From Ectobius pallidus (lineage: Eukaryota > Arthropoda > Insecta > Blattodea > Ectobiidae), in NCBI GenBank assembly GCA_964059195.1, contig CAXKWD010000005.1, positions 152,673,265 to 152,737,264 of the forward strand: DNA of 64,000 bases, read 5' to 3'. Shown here piece after piece: positions 38,419-50,457 of this stretch (position 1 is the first letter of the stretch; the number at the start of each line of letters is the position of its first letter). A program made the translations under genes and the position numbers. The notes beneath the pieces were generated by a model, which was given only the letters and a program-made list of their open reading frames with translations, ran no database searches and was not told the DNA's origin.

Positions 38419-39530
38419 AAATGTAATTATAGGAGTGTATCCACTCTGTCTATAGGCCTATAAATCTGCAAACATTGTATTTCTTCCAAAGTATTTTCGT
38501 TAAAGGTTAAAACTATAGTAGTACTTTTTATCTTTCAGTTTCCTACGGCACAACATAAGGGAAAGGAGTTATTTTTTTAATTTATTAGTGTTTAACATAT
38601 TAATTATTGTTAGAAGTATCCAGTGGCCGTGCAAATAATGTCAGGCATGTAAATATGCGCCTGCAAAACCTTCATACTGAGACATAATCATTTTTAATTT
38701 TGAAAAATTAAAAGTACCTTTTATGAGAAAACGGTTGATCCTACATAAAAGCTGTAATAAACTTTTCTGTGCAGAATCTATGTAGCTATATTTCTTGTTT
38801 CAAACGTTTTTTTGTAATCCCAACGGTTACTGATATAAACAGGAAAACGTGTTTGTGATGGTGGCCATTTTGTTTTTTGCCCCCACCATTCAAACGCACC
38901 ATTTTCAAGAGTGGCACCATCAAAATTATGTTTCTCCAAGGTCAAACGAAGAGATTGAGACCACTCCCACACTTGCATCATCAAGGAGCACACGGGAGCC
39001 CTTTTTTGTACATTTGACAGGGGACTATTAGTTAATATTCAAGCAGGTAATTATTTATCTAACAGAGATGAAACTTATCAATATCAATGGTAGCCCAATA
39101 CGCTTGGTTATCGGCCTTTGTTGTTTAAGGTTTGTGAATTTGTTTAAAGGTGCTTAGGAGTGAAATTCCCACATGGCAACTTTCTGGCTATTTAAATTCA
39201 GTTTATTGACAGGACAGGTTTTTTATCAACTTCTTCCAACTACTTCAAGGTGGGTGACTTGTTTGACAACTGTGATTATGTGTTATCAACTGTATCAGAG
39301 AATGGAAACCACAGGCACAAACTTGAAGGAATAAGAGTAGGGATAAATATACTTTCTTTCCTCGGTAGTATCCATAATTCATATTGTGCAACTTCTAATA
39401 TTTTTCCTCTCTCTACCTGTACCATAGGTATGATAGGTAGAGGAATTATTGTGTTTGACTCTGAAATGAGTATCAAGTTTCTGGCATTAATACATGTTTT
39501 GAGGTCTCCTGAATCCAAAAATGCTTCCAG

Positions 39531-39632
39531 TTTTTTTAAATATTTATTTTTATTTTATTTTTTTAATTTATTTTTTATTTGTTTTATTTATTATTTTTTT
39601 AAAATATTTTTTATATTTTATTTTTTTTATTC
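39531..39632. repeat. Low-complexity T-rich run
   Basis: The stretch is almost only T and A in TTTATTT-like units. It makes the long open frame 39250-39660 end in a Phe/Tyr-rich artefact. Confidence 0.8.
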
Positions 39633-40446
39633 AGAGTTGTGGGTTTTTACCCTAAAATGAGCCACAGAACCAGGGTTGCATTTCCGGAACATAAAGAACT
39701 GTGAAACAGATAAACGAACAGTTGCAGCTCCTTTTTGAATCAAGAACCACAACATTGAACCAGAAGCAAAATTACTAAAAACCACAAGAGTCATACAGAA
39801 CTGGAAATACGGAATAATTTGAAAAAAAATCTTTATCCTTAAAAACCAAGAGAAAACTAATGAATTTTTAATTTCCCCTCTTGAATTACTTGATCAAGAA
39901 ATTCATCCTATGAAAACCAGGTGGCACCTGTGCAAGAACAGGAAACGGCAGTCTGCTGAGGATGGGAGAAAAAATGTTTCCTGAAACTGGTCATAATAAA
40001 AACTATTACAAGTGAAGTAAATGTAACAACATTCGACTTCTCACTCATATTATTAATACAATAAGCCCCTGTCATCTACTTCGTATACAAATTAATGTTT
40101 TACTAAGTTTGCAGGCACCCATAGCATCATACCACTACCAAACCAGGAGATTGCCCTTCTTAATATTGTGGAAGTAGCATATCCAACTGTCTGAGAGAGA
40201 CCAACAGCTAAAGCAGTCCCACTTGTGTGAGAATACATAACGTGCTGTAAGGACTCGCTCCTGTCTACTACATTAACACATCAGTTTGACATAACTATGT
40301 AGGAGGTCCAGGGACAGTTTGAGGACTCAGATTGGGCCCTAGAAACATACCATAGATCTCAGCTAGTCTACCAGGTAAAGTTAGATTTCAGCACAAAATG
40401 TGTTGTTCCTTTTTATACATGTCGTGTGTCAGTGAGACATCTGGTG

Positions 40447-40552
40447 TCCTATATCCCTCATGTTGGGACGAAGGGCCTCCAAGTGGAGGTTTTTGTTACC
40501 TATGTGAATTTTGTTATGCTTATTTTCCAAGAGAGGGCAGAGGGACAGGTTC
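40447..40552 (-). mobile_element. SINE family B fragment
   Basis: This is the inverse match of 62715-62822: CTCCAAGTGGAGGTTTTTGT, ACCTATGTGAATTTTGTTAT and TTCCAAGAGAGGGCAGAGGG are shared. It lacks the tRNA-like head. Confidence 0.7.
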
Positions 40553-40689
40553 AGTGAGACATACTGAATTAAAAAAAAAAAAATACTTTGTACACCCTAT
40601 GCTTCTTAAGAAATAGCTGCATTGGATTCCCAAGGGCTTTTGTACACCCATACAATTCTTAAGGAATAGCTGTAAGTGATCCTAAGGAA

Positions 40690-42650
40690 TTTTTTCACAC
40701 TAAATGAATCTGAAATCCAAATCAAGGTGAAATTGACTCGTTAAGATTCGACTTGTGCTCCACCACTTAAATATGCCCTGGTTCAATTCACCTTGATTCA
40801 AGTTAGTTCATGATCTGACAAGTCAGAGTCTTCTTCCTTCAGTCAGTGGCATAGCATCAATCAGATACGATATACTGTACTTGGAACTTTCAATTAAAAA
40901 TTTATTGCAATTATAGTAATTACGCTGCATTAAAATTAAATGCCCATTATATAGAATTATTTCAGTAGTTTACCAGAGACAATCTGTGAGGTTTTTCTTG
41001 TACTGTGATAGACTTTCTATAATTCAAATCCAATAATTGAGATAATAAATATAATAAACAGTGTATCATTTGCCTAGAAAAAATTTATGATGAAAAATAC
41101 CAAAATCCGGCTTTTTTCAATGCATTTCATTCATCCAGAACATAAACATTTTTGTTTACGCTATTACCTTCTATGAAATAGTATTGTGTTAATATTACGA
41201 CTACATTCATGCTGACAGCTTGAAAGAAAATAGGAAAGACAGGAAAAAAGAAGGGGATTTTGTGTAGATGAGTTGTGCTGCAGAGCTGTCCTGATGCCTT
41301 TCCCCGAGATAGGATGCATGCAGCGACTGAACAGGGGCACCTGGAGGATTGAGGTGCAATGGCATGCGCAATTACATACTGGCAGTGTACTTTTTGTTTT
41401 AAAATAAATGGGTGTGCTATTACAAGTGCCAAAATAAATTTAATTAAATAACTTTTTACATCTGAATAATAGTATTACAGGAACTTCTTCAGAATAGCGT
41501 AGCCAGTTAACAGTGCGGTATGCTCTGCCATTACCAACTGTGCCCCTCCGAGCCATGGAAAACAAAAAAGGAACAACTGCCGCAAGGATAAAATTTCCCG
41601 TCCTAGAAGATATTCAATATGGGACATAATAAACCCAGCTCTATTCAGTATATTGCTCCTAAACTAATATAACTGTTCCTAACCTAATATAACCTGACAC
41701 TGACCTAGAATTTAGCTGTCACTACTTACCTTGATATAGCTTTTTACTCTCCCACACCTTTCGTAAAACATTGTTACATTACACATAACGAACCCTGCAC
41801 TATTCAGTATACTGCTGCTAAACTAACATTACTGTTCCTAACCTACCATAACCTGTCACTGACCTAGAATTTACCTTAATTACCCTTCCACACCTTTCAT
41901 AAAACATCGTTACACTAAGAAGTGCATTGCTTTGTTTTGTAATAATTTCTTAAGGTAGACTAACTCCTATTAAAACTGATTTTATTTGTCATCTGTATTT
42001 ACTATCATATTATGAGTGTGTTAATTTGTATGTTATTTCGTTATTTTGTATGGGATTACAAAATAATACACTGGTGTGGCGTGTCGTTTATCTGCTGAAT
42101 TCAATTGGCATGTAGTCATATTTGTAATATTGGCGACATTGTAGACTTGGTCCCCTTAGTACGGCCCGGCTGAGACGGCGGTCACGTTATTCTGAAGTTT
42201 AGCAGGATATACAGTATTAGGAACAAAAAACTAAATGTTTACATACATGGAAACTGCAAAAAAAGAGTTGCACAGATGACACAAAACGTCATATTTTATT
42301 GTTTTTAGATAAACAGATGTAACATTTACGTGAAATACTTTGTTAAATAAACTTAGACATTATAAATTATTTTATTTTCTATATCTATATCCTTGTCTTT
42401 CTTTATCTTCATTTAACAACAGCTCATTGGGACATCACAGACATGCTGGCGTGTGTGCTGTTTGATACTCCCTGCCCTACCTCAATTGTAATACCTGTCC
42501 CGCGTGCAGAATGCACCTTATGAGTGCTGCTGGTGTAGATTGACTTGGTTTGACTCTGCTGGTGTGAAGGTATTGAGATCACAAATCAGATTGACTTTGA
42601 TTCAGGGTGATTCTGATTAATTCAGAATTGTTTAGTGTGAAGGGGCCTAA
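40690..42650. mobile_element. Possible 2-kb DNA transposon with diverged inverted ends
   Basis: TTCACACTAAATGAATCTGA at the left is similar to the inverse of the right end (TTCACACTAAACAATTCTGA), and both continue with AATCA-rich sequence. No target duplication was found and no transposase is readable. Inside is a two-copy tandem repeat (41627-41930). Confidence 0.35.
41627..41930. repeat. Two-copy tandem repeat with CCTAACCTA motifs
   Basis: CTATTCAGTATA.TGCT.CTAAACTAA, ACTGTTCCTAACCTA, CACTGACCTAGAATTTA and CCCACACCTTTC occur twice in order (from about 41641 and 41803). The CCTAACCTA parts resemble insect telomere repeats only superficially. Confidence 0.6.
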
Positions 42651-43460
42651 GAGTGAGCGCTGTTTAAGAATTTTCTTGGCCATTTGCAGTTTTAGTTCAA
42701 CATATTGCAGAACAATAATGCTTGATTGCTCATTAGTGTCACTGTCACTTGGTCATTTGTATGTTTAAGTAGGTGTTAGGATAAACTTGGATTGATAACA
42801 ATTGCCAGTTAGTTTACTAGTTAGTTTCTTTGAGGACACTCATTAAAATGGATAAAGGAGTCCAACTTGCAAGTGTGTTTTCTTCCCTTCTTTTTCATAT
42901 CTACCTGCTATCTTTCAGGAGGGGAGTATTCAAGGTTCTACTATTTTGCATAAGCTGAGTAGGAGTTCTAGAGATTACTGTGGTGCTGCCGAGTGAATTT
43001 TAAGAACTCGTTACTGTGGTCAGTGTTGTCTGTCACCAAAATCTGAAGAATCATTAAAAGGTTGGTAATTTTTGCTTTTTGTATCTTCACTATAGGTATC
43101 CCAGATGTTTTTCAGCAGAGTAAAATAATTAAGTTAAATTTAAATCTTTTATATTAGTTTCAGAAGTTGACAGAAGCCTTAACACTTATGGTGAGGGAGC
43201 TATTAATATTATGTTGCATGCTAGCTGTCCAAAAATGCAAAGACAGTAATATTACATTACTTGGTTTCCTGCAGTCTGTGATCAATATGAACATTTACTG
43301 CTCTGGTGACTGTAATCTAATGTGATGTGATAGGCTGTAAATGCTACTAAATTTGCCATAATGCTCGTTTTATGAGGAGTTTTCATTAAGGATAATAGTA
43401 TACATAAATAAATTTTAACACTTCGCGAGCAGAATAGTTAATGGTTAACAAGAAATATCT

Positions 43461-44390
43461 TATATGATATTTTCCCGGGCTACTAAACAGGTGGTGAATT
43501 GGATTAATTCCGACGTTTCGAAACCAAACTGAGGCTTCATTGTCAAGGAGAATGAAATGCCGGGATTAGATGGCGTGTATTTATAGGACTGCTGTGAATG
43601 GGGACATCCGGATTGGAGAAAGGATTTGTTGAAGACCAACCAATCAGGAAACAGATGGGTGCTGTAAGAACAGGAGGGAAAAATTAGAGAAGTAGAATCG
43701 GTCCAAATAAGGGCCAACGGTCAATAGGTAGTGAAAATAAATTATTATTATATAGGTGGTGGTGGAAACGAGAAAAAATTGGAGAAAAGGGAAACACGGT
43801 CCAAATGAGGGCCAATGTTTTTAATTACTCTGGTGGTTCATTGGAAGAGTGGTGAGGGAAGCCGTGGAGATCCGTTTGGAACCAAACAACATGAATAGAG
43901 ACAGCGGTATCCAACTAAGCCCTGCCTGGTTCCATGCTATTGAGTCGCTCAGGTCCATACGAGCCAACCGCACACCTTCCAATGAACCACCAGAGTAATT
44001 AAAAACATTGGCCCTCATTTGGACCGTGTTTCCCTTTTTTCCAATTTTTTCTCGTTTCCACCACCACCTATATAATAATAATTTATTTTCACTACCTATT
44101 GACCGTTGGCCCTTATTTGGACCGATTCTACTTCTCTAATTTTTCCCTCCTGTTCTTACAGCACCCATCTGTTTCCTGATTGGTTGGTCTTCAACAAATC
44201 CTTTCTCCAATCCGGATGTCCCCATTCACAGCAGTCCTATAAATACACACCATCTAATCCCGGCATTTCATTCTCCTTGACAATGAAGCCTCAGTTTGGT
44301 TTCGAAACGTCGGAATTAATCCAATTCACCACCTGGTTAGTAGCCCGGGAAAATATCATATATTACCAGCACGAGGAAAAATTCAAAGCA
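43461..44390 (+). mobile_element. Penelope-like element reduced to two inverted terminal repeats
   Basis: Arms 43461-43851 and 43980-44362 are near-perfect inverses around a 128-bp loop. Outside the right arm come 28 extra bases, and then the 12-mer CAAGAAATATCT repeats the sequence just left of the element (43449-43460 and 44391-44402). The loop encodes a PLE C-terminal end. The layout matches the element at 17449: two inverted terminal repeats, a tail on one side and a short target duplication. Confidence 0.85.
43849..43950 (+). pseudogene. C-terminal remnant of a PLE GIY-YIG protein
   Basis: The frame reads VREAVEIRLEPNNMNRDSG, then IQLSPAWFHAI and a stop. This is the PLE end block (xEAxEIxxxPxNxNxDxGxxLxxxW) also seen at 18160-18245. 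The GIY-YIG core itself has been deleted. Confidence 0.7.
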
Positions 44391-44539
44391 CAAGAAATAT
44401 CTTCTATTCTATTGATGAATTTATAAACTTAAAAGTGATTGTAAATATGTTGTAATTTTCTTGTTTGAGTATTATTTGTGAACTGTCATATGCCTGTTCC
44501 ATGTCTAATGACAATATAATACAAATCTTATGTAATAAG

Positions 44540-44590
44540 AGGAACTGTTTGTTTGTTTGTCTATCTGTCTGCCTGCCTGTCTGTCAGTTG
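44540..44590. repeat. Microsatellite (TTTG)n(TCTG)n
   Basis: GTTTGTTTGTTTGTCTATCT followed by GTCTGCCTGCCTGTCTGTC. Confidence 0.8.
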
Positions 44591-45154
44591 CAGTACCTAG
44601 CCAAATGTAAAGCACACAAAGATCTGAAATTTTTAACATAGGTGGACTGTCTGAATGCACCTCAAAACTGGATTTTTAATTTTTGCTTTCATTCCTGAGT
44701 TATGATTGAAAAACAGGCAGAAAACGTGGTTATAAGATCTCTGTTAGTTGGTTTAAAGACCACTAGGTAGTACCCATTTTTTGTTTGAAAATAATCAATA
44801 TAACATGATCGTTTGAAAGCAATGAAATATGCTTGAAGCATGAGTCTTGGTGTTGTTAATATTCATTTGCGGTGCTGTTTAACAATATAAATTTTACACT
44901 AGTGTTGTAAACATTGGCAAGCATTAATTTTAAAGTTCCCAAAATCTTTGAACATAACAATATTTTATCTAGCATATTTATTTTGTAGCCTTTAGAAGAT
45001 GGCATAAATTATCATAAATCTACAGATTTTTGTCAAAATTTTAAACTATTTAATTTTTTGCTAATAAAATTGTTTTCCTATCCTTTATCTAATGCATTGC
45101 ATTTGAGTAAAGTCAATTGGAGATTTTAACTCCTTAATTTATATAGATATGTGT

Positions 45155-46310
45155 TTATGAAACCACAGAATATTGTTTCTGTTGAACATTACGTAAGAAT
45201 ATTTTAGAAGAAAAATTCTCAAATGTTGCTTTATAAAACAATGAAACCTGGTCACAAAATCACTACATTATTATGTGCTTCACAATTCTGTATATGATGT
45301 GAATGTCTTTCATTTAGGTGGACCATTAAGGGTAATCAGTCATAGGTAGGGTTGGCAACTACCTCTCATTTCCTGGGAAATTGTGTATTTTCACTTAATT
45401 TGGACAAAAATCCCGAGTCCTGTATTTTTCGTGATTTATCTCATATTTCCAGAATTCTTGCCATTCATTCTTGTAAATTTGTTTTGGTTTGGTATTTTTA
45501 TTATGACTTATACAGTGCGCCCAAGAATATTCTCCGCAGCGGCTACTTGTTGGAGAGGCAGCTAGCTGCAGCAGTTAAGTTGGTACTCACCACAGCTGAT
45601 CATTGCAGGTGCTGGAAGTCCTGTCACAATATTCGATCTAAAATGCTTGCACACTGCAATATGCACTGATTAGTAATTAGACAATGCACCCATTGATAAA
45701 GTGACAGTGACCTCTGCCTGCCTGCATACACAGCTGGCGGTTTGTTTTTATAAAAGCCCGTGTTGCCAACGTAACTGTTGCACCTAGCCCTCTCTCCAGC
45801 AAATAGCAACTGCGGAGACTGTTCTCGGGCGCACTGTATATGAAATATGGTTGGTAGTTCTAATTGGCTGGATAACAATTTGTAAATTACTGTAATCTCT
45901 CAAGTGTTAAACCCCTGTCCTGATGTGTTTTTTTTTTAAATTTATTTATGTATTGGCAGGAATGTTTGTATTGTTATTGTATAGTGATATATTATTATTG
46001 TCTATTTTTTAATTGAGAACATTAATACAGTAGGCCTACTATAAGTGACCATTCGTTATACTGTACGAGTAGTAAACTTTGGGTCCTTTATTTTTGGTGT
46101 TTGTCCCTCATTTTCACGTCCGTTATATACTATTAACCCTTATTTCCACTTTCAAGAGCTGGCAACCCTAGTCATAGGAGAGAGGTTCAATTTAGTGCTG
46201 TGAATCAAACTCTGGCTAGCTCAGGTAGTTAGAGGATTGGCAAGGAAAGCCGTGGTCATGGGTGGAATTCCAATCTCAGAGAAATTTTTCTCCTAACATA
46301 TTCTGTTGAA
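45155..46310 (+). mobile_element. tRNA-module repeat, copy 2, split by a hAT-like insertion
   Basis: The left part (45155-45346) matches copy 1 from CCACAGA.TATTGT.TCTGTT to AGTCATAGG. The right part (46171-46310) continues GTCATAGGAGAGAGGTTCAA and CTGTGAATCAAACTCTGGCT, with a degenerate tRNA-like module, up to TTTTTCTCCTAACA. In this copy the terminal arm (CCACAGAATATTGTTTCTGT) is in the orientation of the left palindrome arm of copy 1. Confidence 0.65.
45347..46170. mobile_element. hAT-like non-autonomous transposon with 8-bp duplication
   Basis: The ends TAGGGTTGGCAAC and inverse GCTGGCAACCCTA are flanked by GTCATAGG (45339-45346, 46171-46178). The uninterrupted target sequence is visible in copy 1 of the host repeat (AGTCATAGGAGAG at about 11657), which confirms both edges. 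No coding features inside. Confidence 0.9.
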
Positions 46311-47877
46311 TTTATGTTTTAAGTAGTAGACCATAACAGGCATAAAATAAGAATGACCAGCATTGGGCATTGGGTATTAATAGCATGAACCAACAGAAAC
46401 TATATTATTTTTGACCAGATACCAATTTATCCATGGCAGTAATAAATATCGCAAGAATCTCTAAGCCTGCAATTGAGTATCTCTTGTAGACAACTGACAC
46501 TCTTATTGCACATAGTGTCACTTCCAGTGAGCAGAGCATAGCATGAAATATATAATTTAAATAAATAGCAGAAGTAACAATTTTCCTTAACCGGGATGTT
46601 TAGATGTCCTACAAGTTTTCTTGGGAGACTGTGCTCAAAATTGGGACTGTCCTAGTAAAACCGGGATGTATGGTCATCCTGATTATATAGTAATATGTTT
46701 ACTAATACCAATTTTTCTTTTCCGAATTCAAGGCAGTTTTAGTAATGATATGCACATTCAATACAGATGCAGTAAAAATACACTGCTTGATCACAGTATG
46801 CCATGTTAACTTAGTCACTGATAAGTAAATAAAGAACCTGTAATTCTGAGTAAATCAATTGATAATAGGATAGTTTTAGGAAGTTCTTATAGAAAGCTTC
46901 TTATTAAAATATAAATGATTTAAAATTTTTTGGGGGATATTGGGAAAGTGATGGTATACTTGAAATATTTTCAACAAACTGATCACCTTTTCCTTTACGC
47001 AATGTCAGAAATGTTTTCTTGACCGTGACAAACCTGTATTTATTCCACAAACAATGCAGGCATATTATCAGAATATAAAGATAACTTCATCCTTCTTTTA
47101 AAATTTGCAGTTAAAAAATAGACCTTCCATTTTCAAGGCAGAGATAAGCTATTCATAAGTGAATCCGCTTTCTGCTTTACCACATGCACAGGTTGTACAG
47201 AAAGCATATATCAAATAATTAATAAGACCCTACAGGCAATTGTGCAGTGATCCTTCATATATTGTAATTTTCAATACTGATGTTATTATTTCCTAGCTGT
47301 TTATTACTAGCAGTTCTGTGAACAGTAGACCTTGCATAAAAAAATAAACCTAAGATCTGCTCTTCTTCAGTTAAAATGACCACTTCTTGAAATGGAATAA
47401 AAAATAAAAGTCCTTACACATACATCGTTTTTAATGACTTCAAGGAACATTTTTGCAAAATTGGAAGAAAATCAAACTATGCATTTGACCGTGACTGCAT
47501 AACAAATACATTTACCAACAGACAAAATGTCTGTAAACCATTACAGTTATGTAAAAAATGTACTAGATGAAAGTTGTAGAAAAATCTTCAGTGTTTTTAT
47601 TGAATAAAAATTTTGCCTACAATCTTTGAAAGAAGCTAAATGTTATATGAAACAGGACCATTAAAGTCGTCCCCATCTTTGAAAAGAAATAAAAAAGTAA
47701 ACAACCTTCTATATATATTGTTTTTAGTCACTTCGAGGAACATTGATGCCAAATTGGGAGAAAATTGAACAATGCATTTGTTTTTAACCGCTTAAGACAA
47801 ATTTACAGACATGAAATGCTGAACGTAGAGTTAAACAGGATCTTACTTTTAATTAAGTGGAGGGAAAGGAAATAGAC
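46311..47877. repeat. Non-genic DNA with a diverged direct repeat (about 47390 and 47675)
   Basis: GAAA.GGAATAAAAAA.AAA, CATATATATTGTTTTTA-like, CACTTC.AGGAACATT and AATTGG.AGAAAATTGAAC.ATGCATTTG recur about 285 bases apart. Nothing else is recognised in the stretch. Confidence 0.45.
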
Positions 47878-47880
47878 TCA

Positions 47881-48300
47881 TGCCCGGTTTCTACAAACTT
47901 GTGAATTACCTATGGGTAAATTATCCATGGATAAATTAGTCCCATTTCAACCACAATGATATAATGAGCAAGGCCTTGGAGTTGTACAGCTAATTTAATT
48001 CAGAAGACTTTGATTCTCATTGTTACTGATCCTACAAAGAGGTTAAATTTTATCCAGCCATCCATGAAAGGATAAATTAACCCGACGATTTGCCCTTGGA
48101 AAGATCTAGCCCGAGTTTGTAGGAACATTTTTTCTGTCATTTTCATATTTACTCAGAGGACATTTATCTAGAAACTCGTCACAAGTGTATGTGATTGCTA
48201 TCTTTAAATTATTTGTGTTTGTATGGTGTTATTCTTGTGTAAATTCTGTCCATTGGGTAATTTACCCATAGGTAATTCGCGAGTTTATAGAAACCGGCCA
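47881..48300. mobile_element. MITE with 45-bp inverted ends and TCA duplication
   Basis: TGCCCGGTTTCTACAAACT at the left is inverse to AGTTTATAGAAACCGGCCA at the right. The match continues through GAATTACCTATGGGTAAATT. TCA flanks both sides (47878-47880, 48301-48303). A 3-bp duplication suggests a PIF/Harbinger relative. No coding sequence. Confidence 0.75.
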
Positions 48301-48303
48301 TCA

Positions 48304-49524
48304 GTCAATTATAATTTTATCATTTTGAAATTACTGCTAAGCAGAACTGGTTTATTGTAGTATTATGCAAATTCAAGGTTTATATAAGATACTGGAAATA
48401 CCAGCTATATTGAGATAGGAAACATCTGAATTCAAAGCTACACCGAGTCCTGGCACCTGTACTTAAATGTTTCTAAATTAAAAACCCAGAAATTGGAGAA
48501 ATATGGAAATAAAAATTAATTGAAATTTTAATTTATTGGTGCTATAAAAAATCATTACAGCGGTGACGCGTTACTTAAGAGATCAACTGTTTCTGGCCCG
48601 GGCCACTATCTCAATTTACCTCTAACACATCACTTATTGGTCTCCACTATTCATTCAGTCTCATTATCTTCTGTTTGTCCCTTAACTATAACATTTTCGC
48701 TTGTCATCTACAGTTTTCGTGTGCTTTCCTCTCTTACTATATAATCAACAGAAATCGTTAAGGATAATGTTTGCTGAGATTGATAGTAACTTCTCGCTTT
48801 CTCTCATGGGGTCCGGAAATCTCTACGACTTCTTAATTTCATCCCGCATCCATCTGATTCAGAATTGCTCGTATGTGGTAAAGAGTTGCTGCTGGGTAAA
48901 ATAAAACTTAATGATAATACATTCTACTGTTTGTATGTAGAACTAATTATTTACTATATAAATATAATGCAATTGTATCCATGATTGTAATGGCATGTTA
49001 CGATAGACAAACAAACAAGAGTTCAAGGATTCTTTATTTTAATATGAAGGATTATGGGTGGGGAATCACAAAACAACACCATGATTCCGTCAGCTTTCGT
49101 AATGTTTTAATGCTGACAAGGTGTAATAAAAGTCAGTCTCCTGTGGCTTTTCTGCACTTATTTCCTGAAAACACAGGTTAATATTATCATTAAGGATATT
49201 TATGGTGATTGGAACGAAACTCCCTACAGGAGTTTGTGATAAGTATTAGGAGACAGCGGTCTCAAACAGAAACTGACACTGTACATATTTATAGCGACAT
49301 TTGAGGTTACTGAAATTCAGCTCAAACTAGTTTTGCAAAATGCAACATGCTGTCATAGGCTTTACTTATCAATTTGTCTCATAACTTAGGTGTAATATCA
49401 TTATGTCATTCTTCTAGATACAAAATATGTTAGGTTCCATTCCCCTCTTACACGAGTGCAATGGAGAGGGTACATTAAAAGTGGGACCATTAGAAATGAA
49501 TTTGATAAAAAGAGAGGTCTGTCC
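48304..49524. other. Nothing recognised
   Basis: Open frames at 48701-48904, 48981-49181 and 49401-49619 have no recognisable domain. Confidence 0.35.
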
Positions 49525-49745
49525 CATGTGTTTTTTCCATAATGCCATACGCCAGAGAAGGTAATGTCAACATTAAATAAGGATTCTGAGACAGAATGAA
49601 AGCTTAGTATTGAAGCCACTAGATGTCAGGGTGTATAGCGTACTTCATGTTTCAATGTTGTCAGCTCTGCTTGCGGAATTGATTGAAACCTACCAAATAA
49701 GGACTACCAAGAAATCGTGTGCGGATAGTACATTCTGCTATCCAT
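49525..49745. repeat. Second copy of the dispersed repeat at 15645
   Basis: Same order of landmarks as at 15645-15840, with an extra stretch containing TCAGCTCTGCTTGCGGAATT. Confidence 0.6.
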
Positions 49746-50457
49746 TATTTTTAACATGTTGCTAATGTGTGGTGATGGAAGTTGTGATATAATGCCCAAG
49801 TGTACACGTATTCAATATTATACTAAACACAAATCAACTCTGAACATATGATAAGGCAATAGAATGTTACGCAACGTGCGGCGTTGACGACTCAGTAGTG
49901 TGCAGCTGTCTGTGTCTAACAGATAGAGAAGGGAGATGCATGCCTACTCACTAAGAGGAACAAGCAAGCATTGTTTTAAGGTATTTCGTTATTTTAAAAT
50001 AGGCCATTTTCTCCTCAATGGAGCGTCGTACGATATGGTATTTGGGCAGTCGGCTTCCAAATAAATACAGCTTTCCAATGGTGATTTCAAAAAAGACCTA
50101 TATGAAATAGATTTTGAGTGTGCAATGGAATAAGTGAAGTACATATCTTTAATGAGGCAGCGCGGTCCTTTAACTGTACAACACCGCAACAACCTCATTC
50201 GCTTATCACTCGTCACGTGATACTGCCTGCTCTGCCTCAGGTTCAGAGTTGTTCTGTGTTTACTCTAGTGTAGATTATGAGTACCCTGTTATATTTATTT
50301 ACATTTTATTTAAACTCATTATACTCTCTTAGGCTTAAATGCAGGGAACACAAACAAGACAAATATTTACTATCACTTCTAAATTTAAAAATTAATCAAA
50401 AGTATAGAAGGGATTTCTACCATTAACTATCTGCTTCAAAGGGTAAAAATTCATATA

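Larger units (their letters stand above)
36077..39027. mobile_element. Palindromic long-TIR DNA transposon, TTA target duplication
   Basis: The left arm (36077-37540) and the right arm (37556-39027) are almost perfect inverses separated by about 15 bp (CGCAGGAGGAGGCCA). The termini are TAGTCCCCTGTCAAATGTAC and its inverse, and TTA flanks both (36074-36076, 39028-39030). Each arm contains the same C-terminal half of a protein gene. The target duplication lies outside the palindrome, so the palindrome itself moved as a unit. The termini and the encoded protein resemble the element at 58569. Confidence 0.85.

Noticed and set aside
39250..39660. Open frame of 136 codons
   Set aside because: Its second half is translated low-complexity T-rich DNA, and the first half has no domain or splice context.
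41627..41930. CCTAACCTAA stretches as interstitial telomere repeats
   Set aside because: Only two imperfect runs inside a 160-bp tandem duplication; not a (TTAGG)n array.
43460..44426. Two near-identical open frames beginning MALIWTDSTSLIFPS on opposite strands
   Set aside because: They are the two inverted arms of one PLE terminal repeat, not a duplicated gene.
46585..46690. CCGGGATGT..GGTCATCCTG as the end of a hAT-like element related to 52900-53062
   Set aside because: Short similarity only; no paired ends or target duplication could be found for either.
49989..50216. Minus-strand open frame of 75 codons with several Cys
   Set aside because: No recognisable motif and no neighbouring exon; probably chance.
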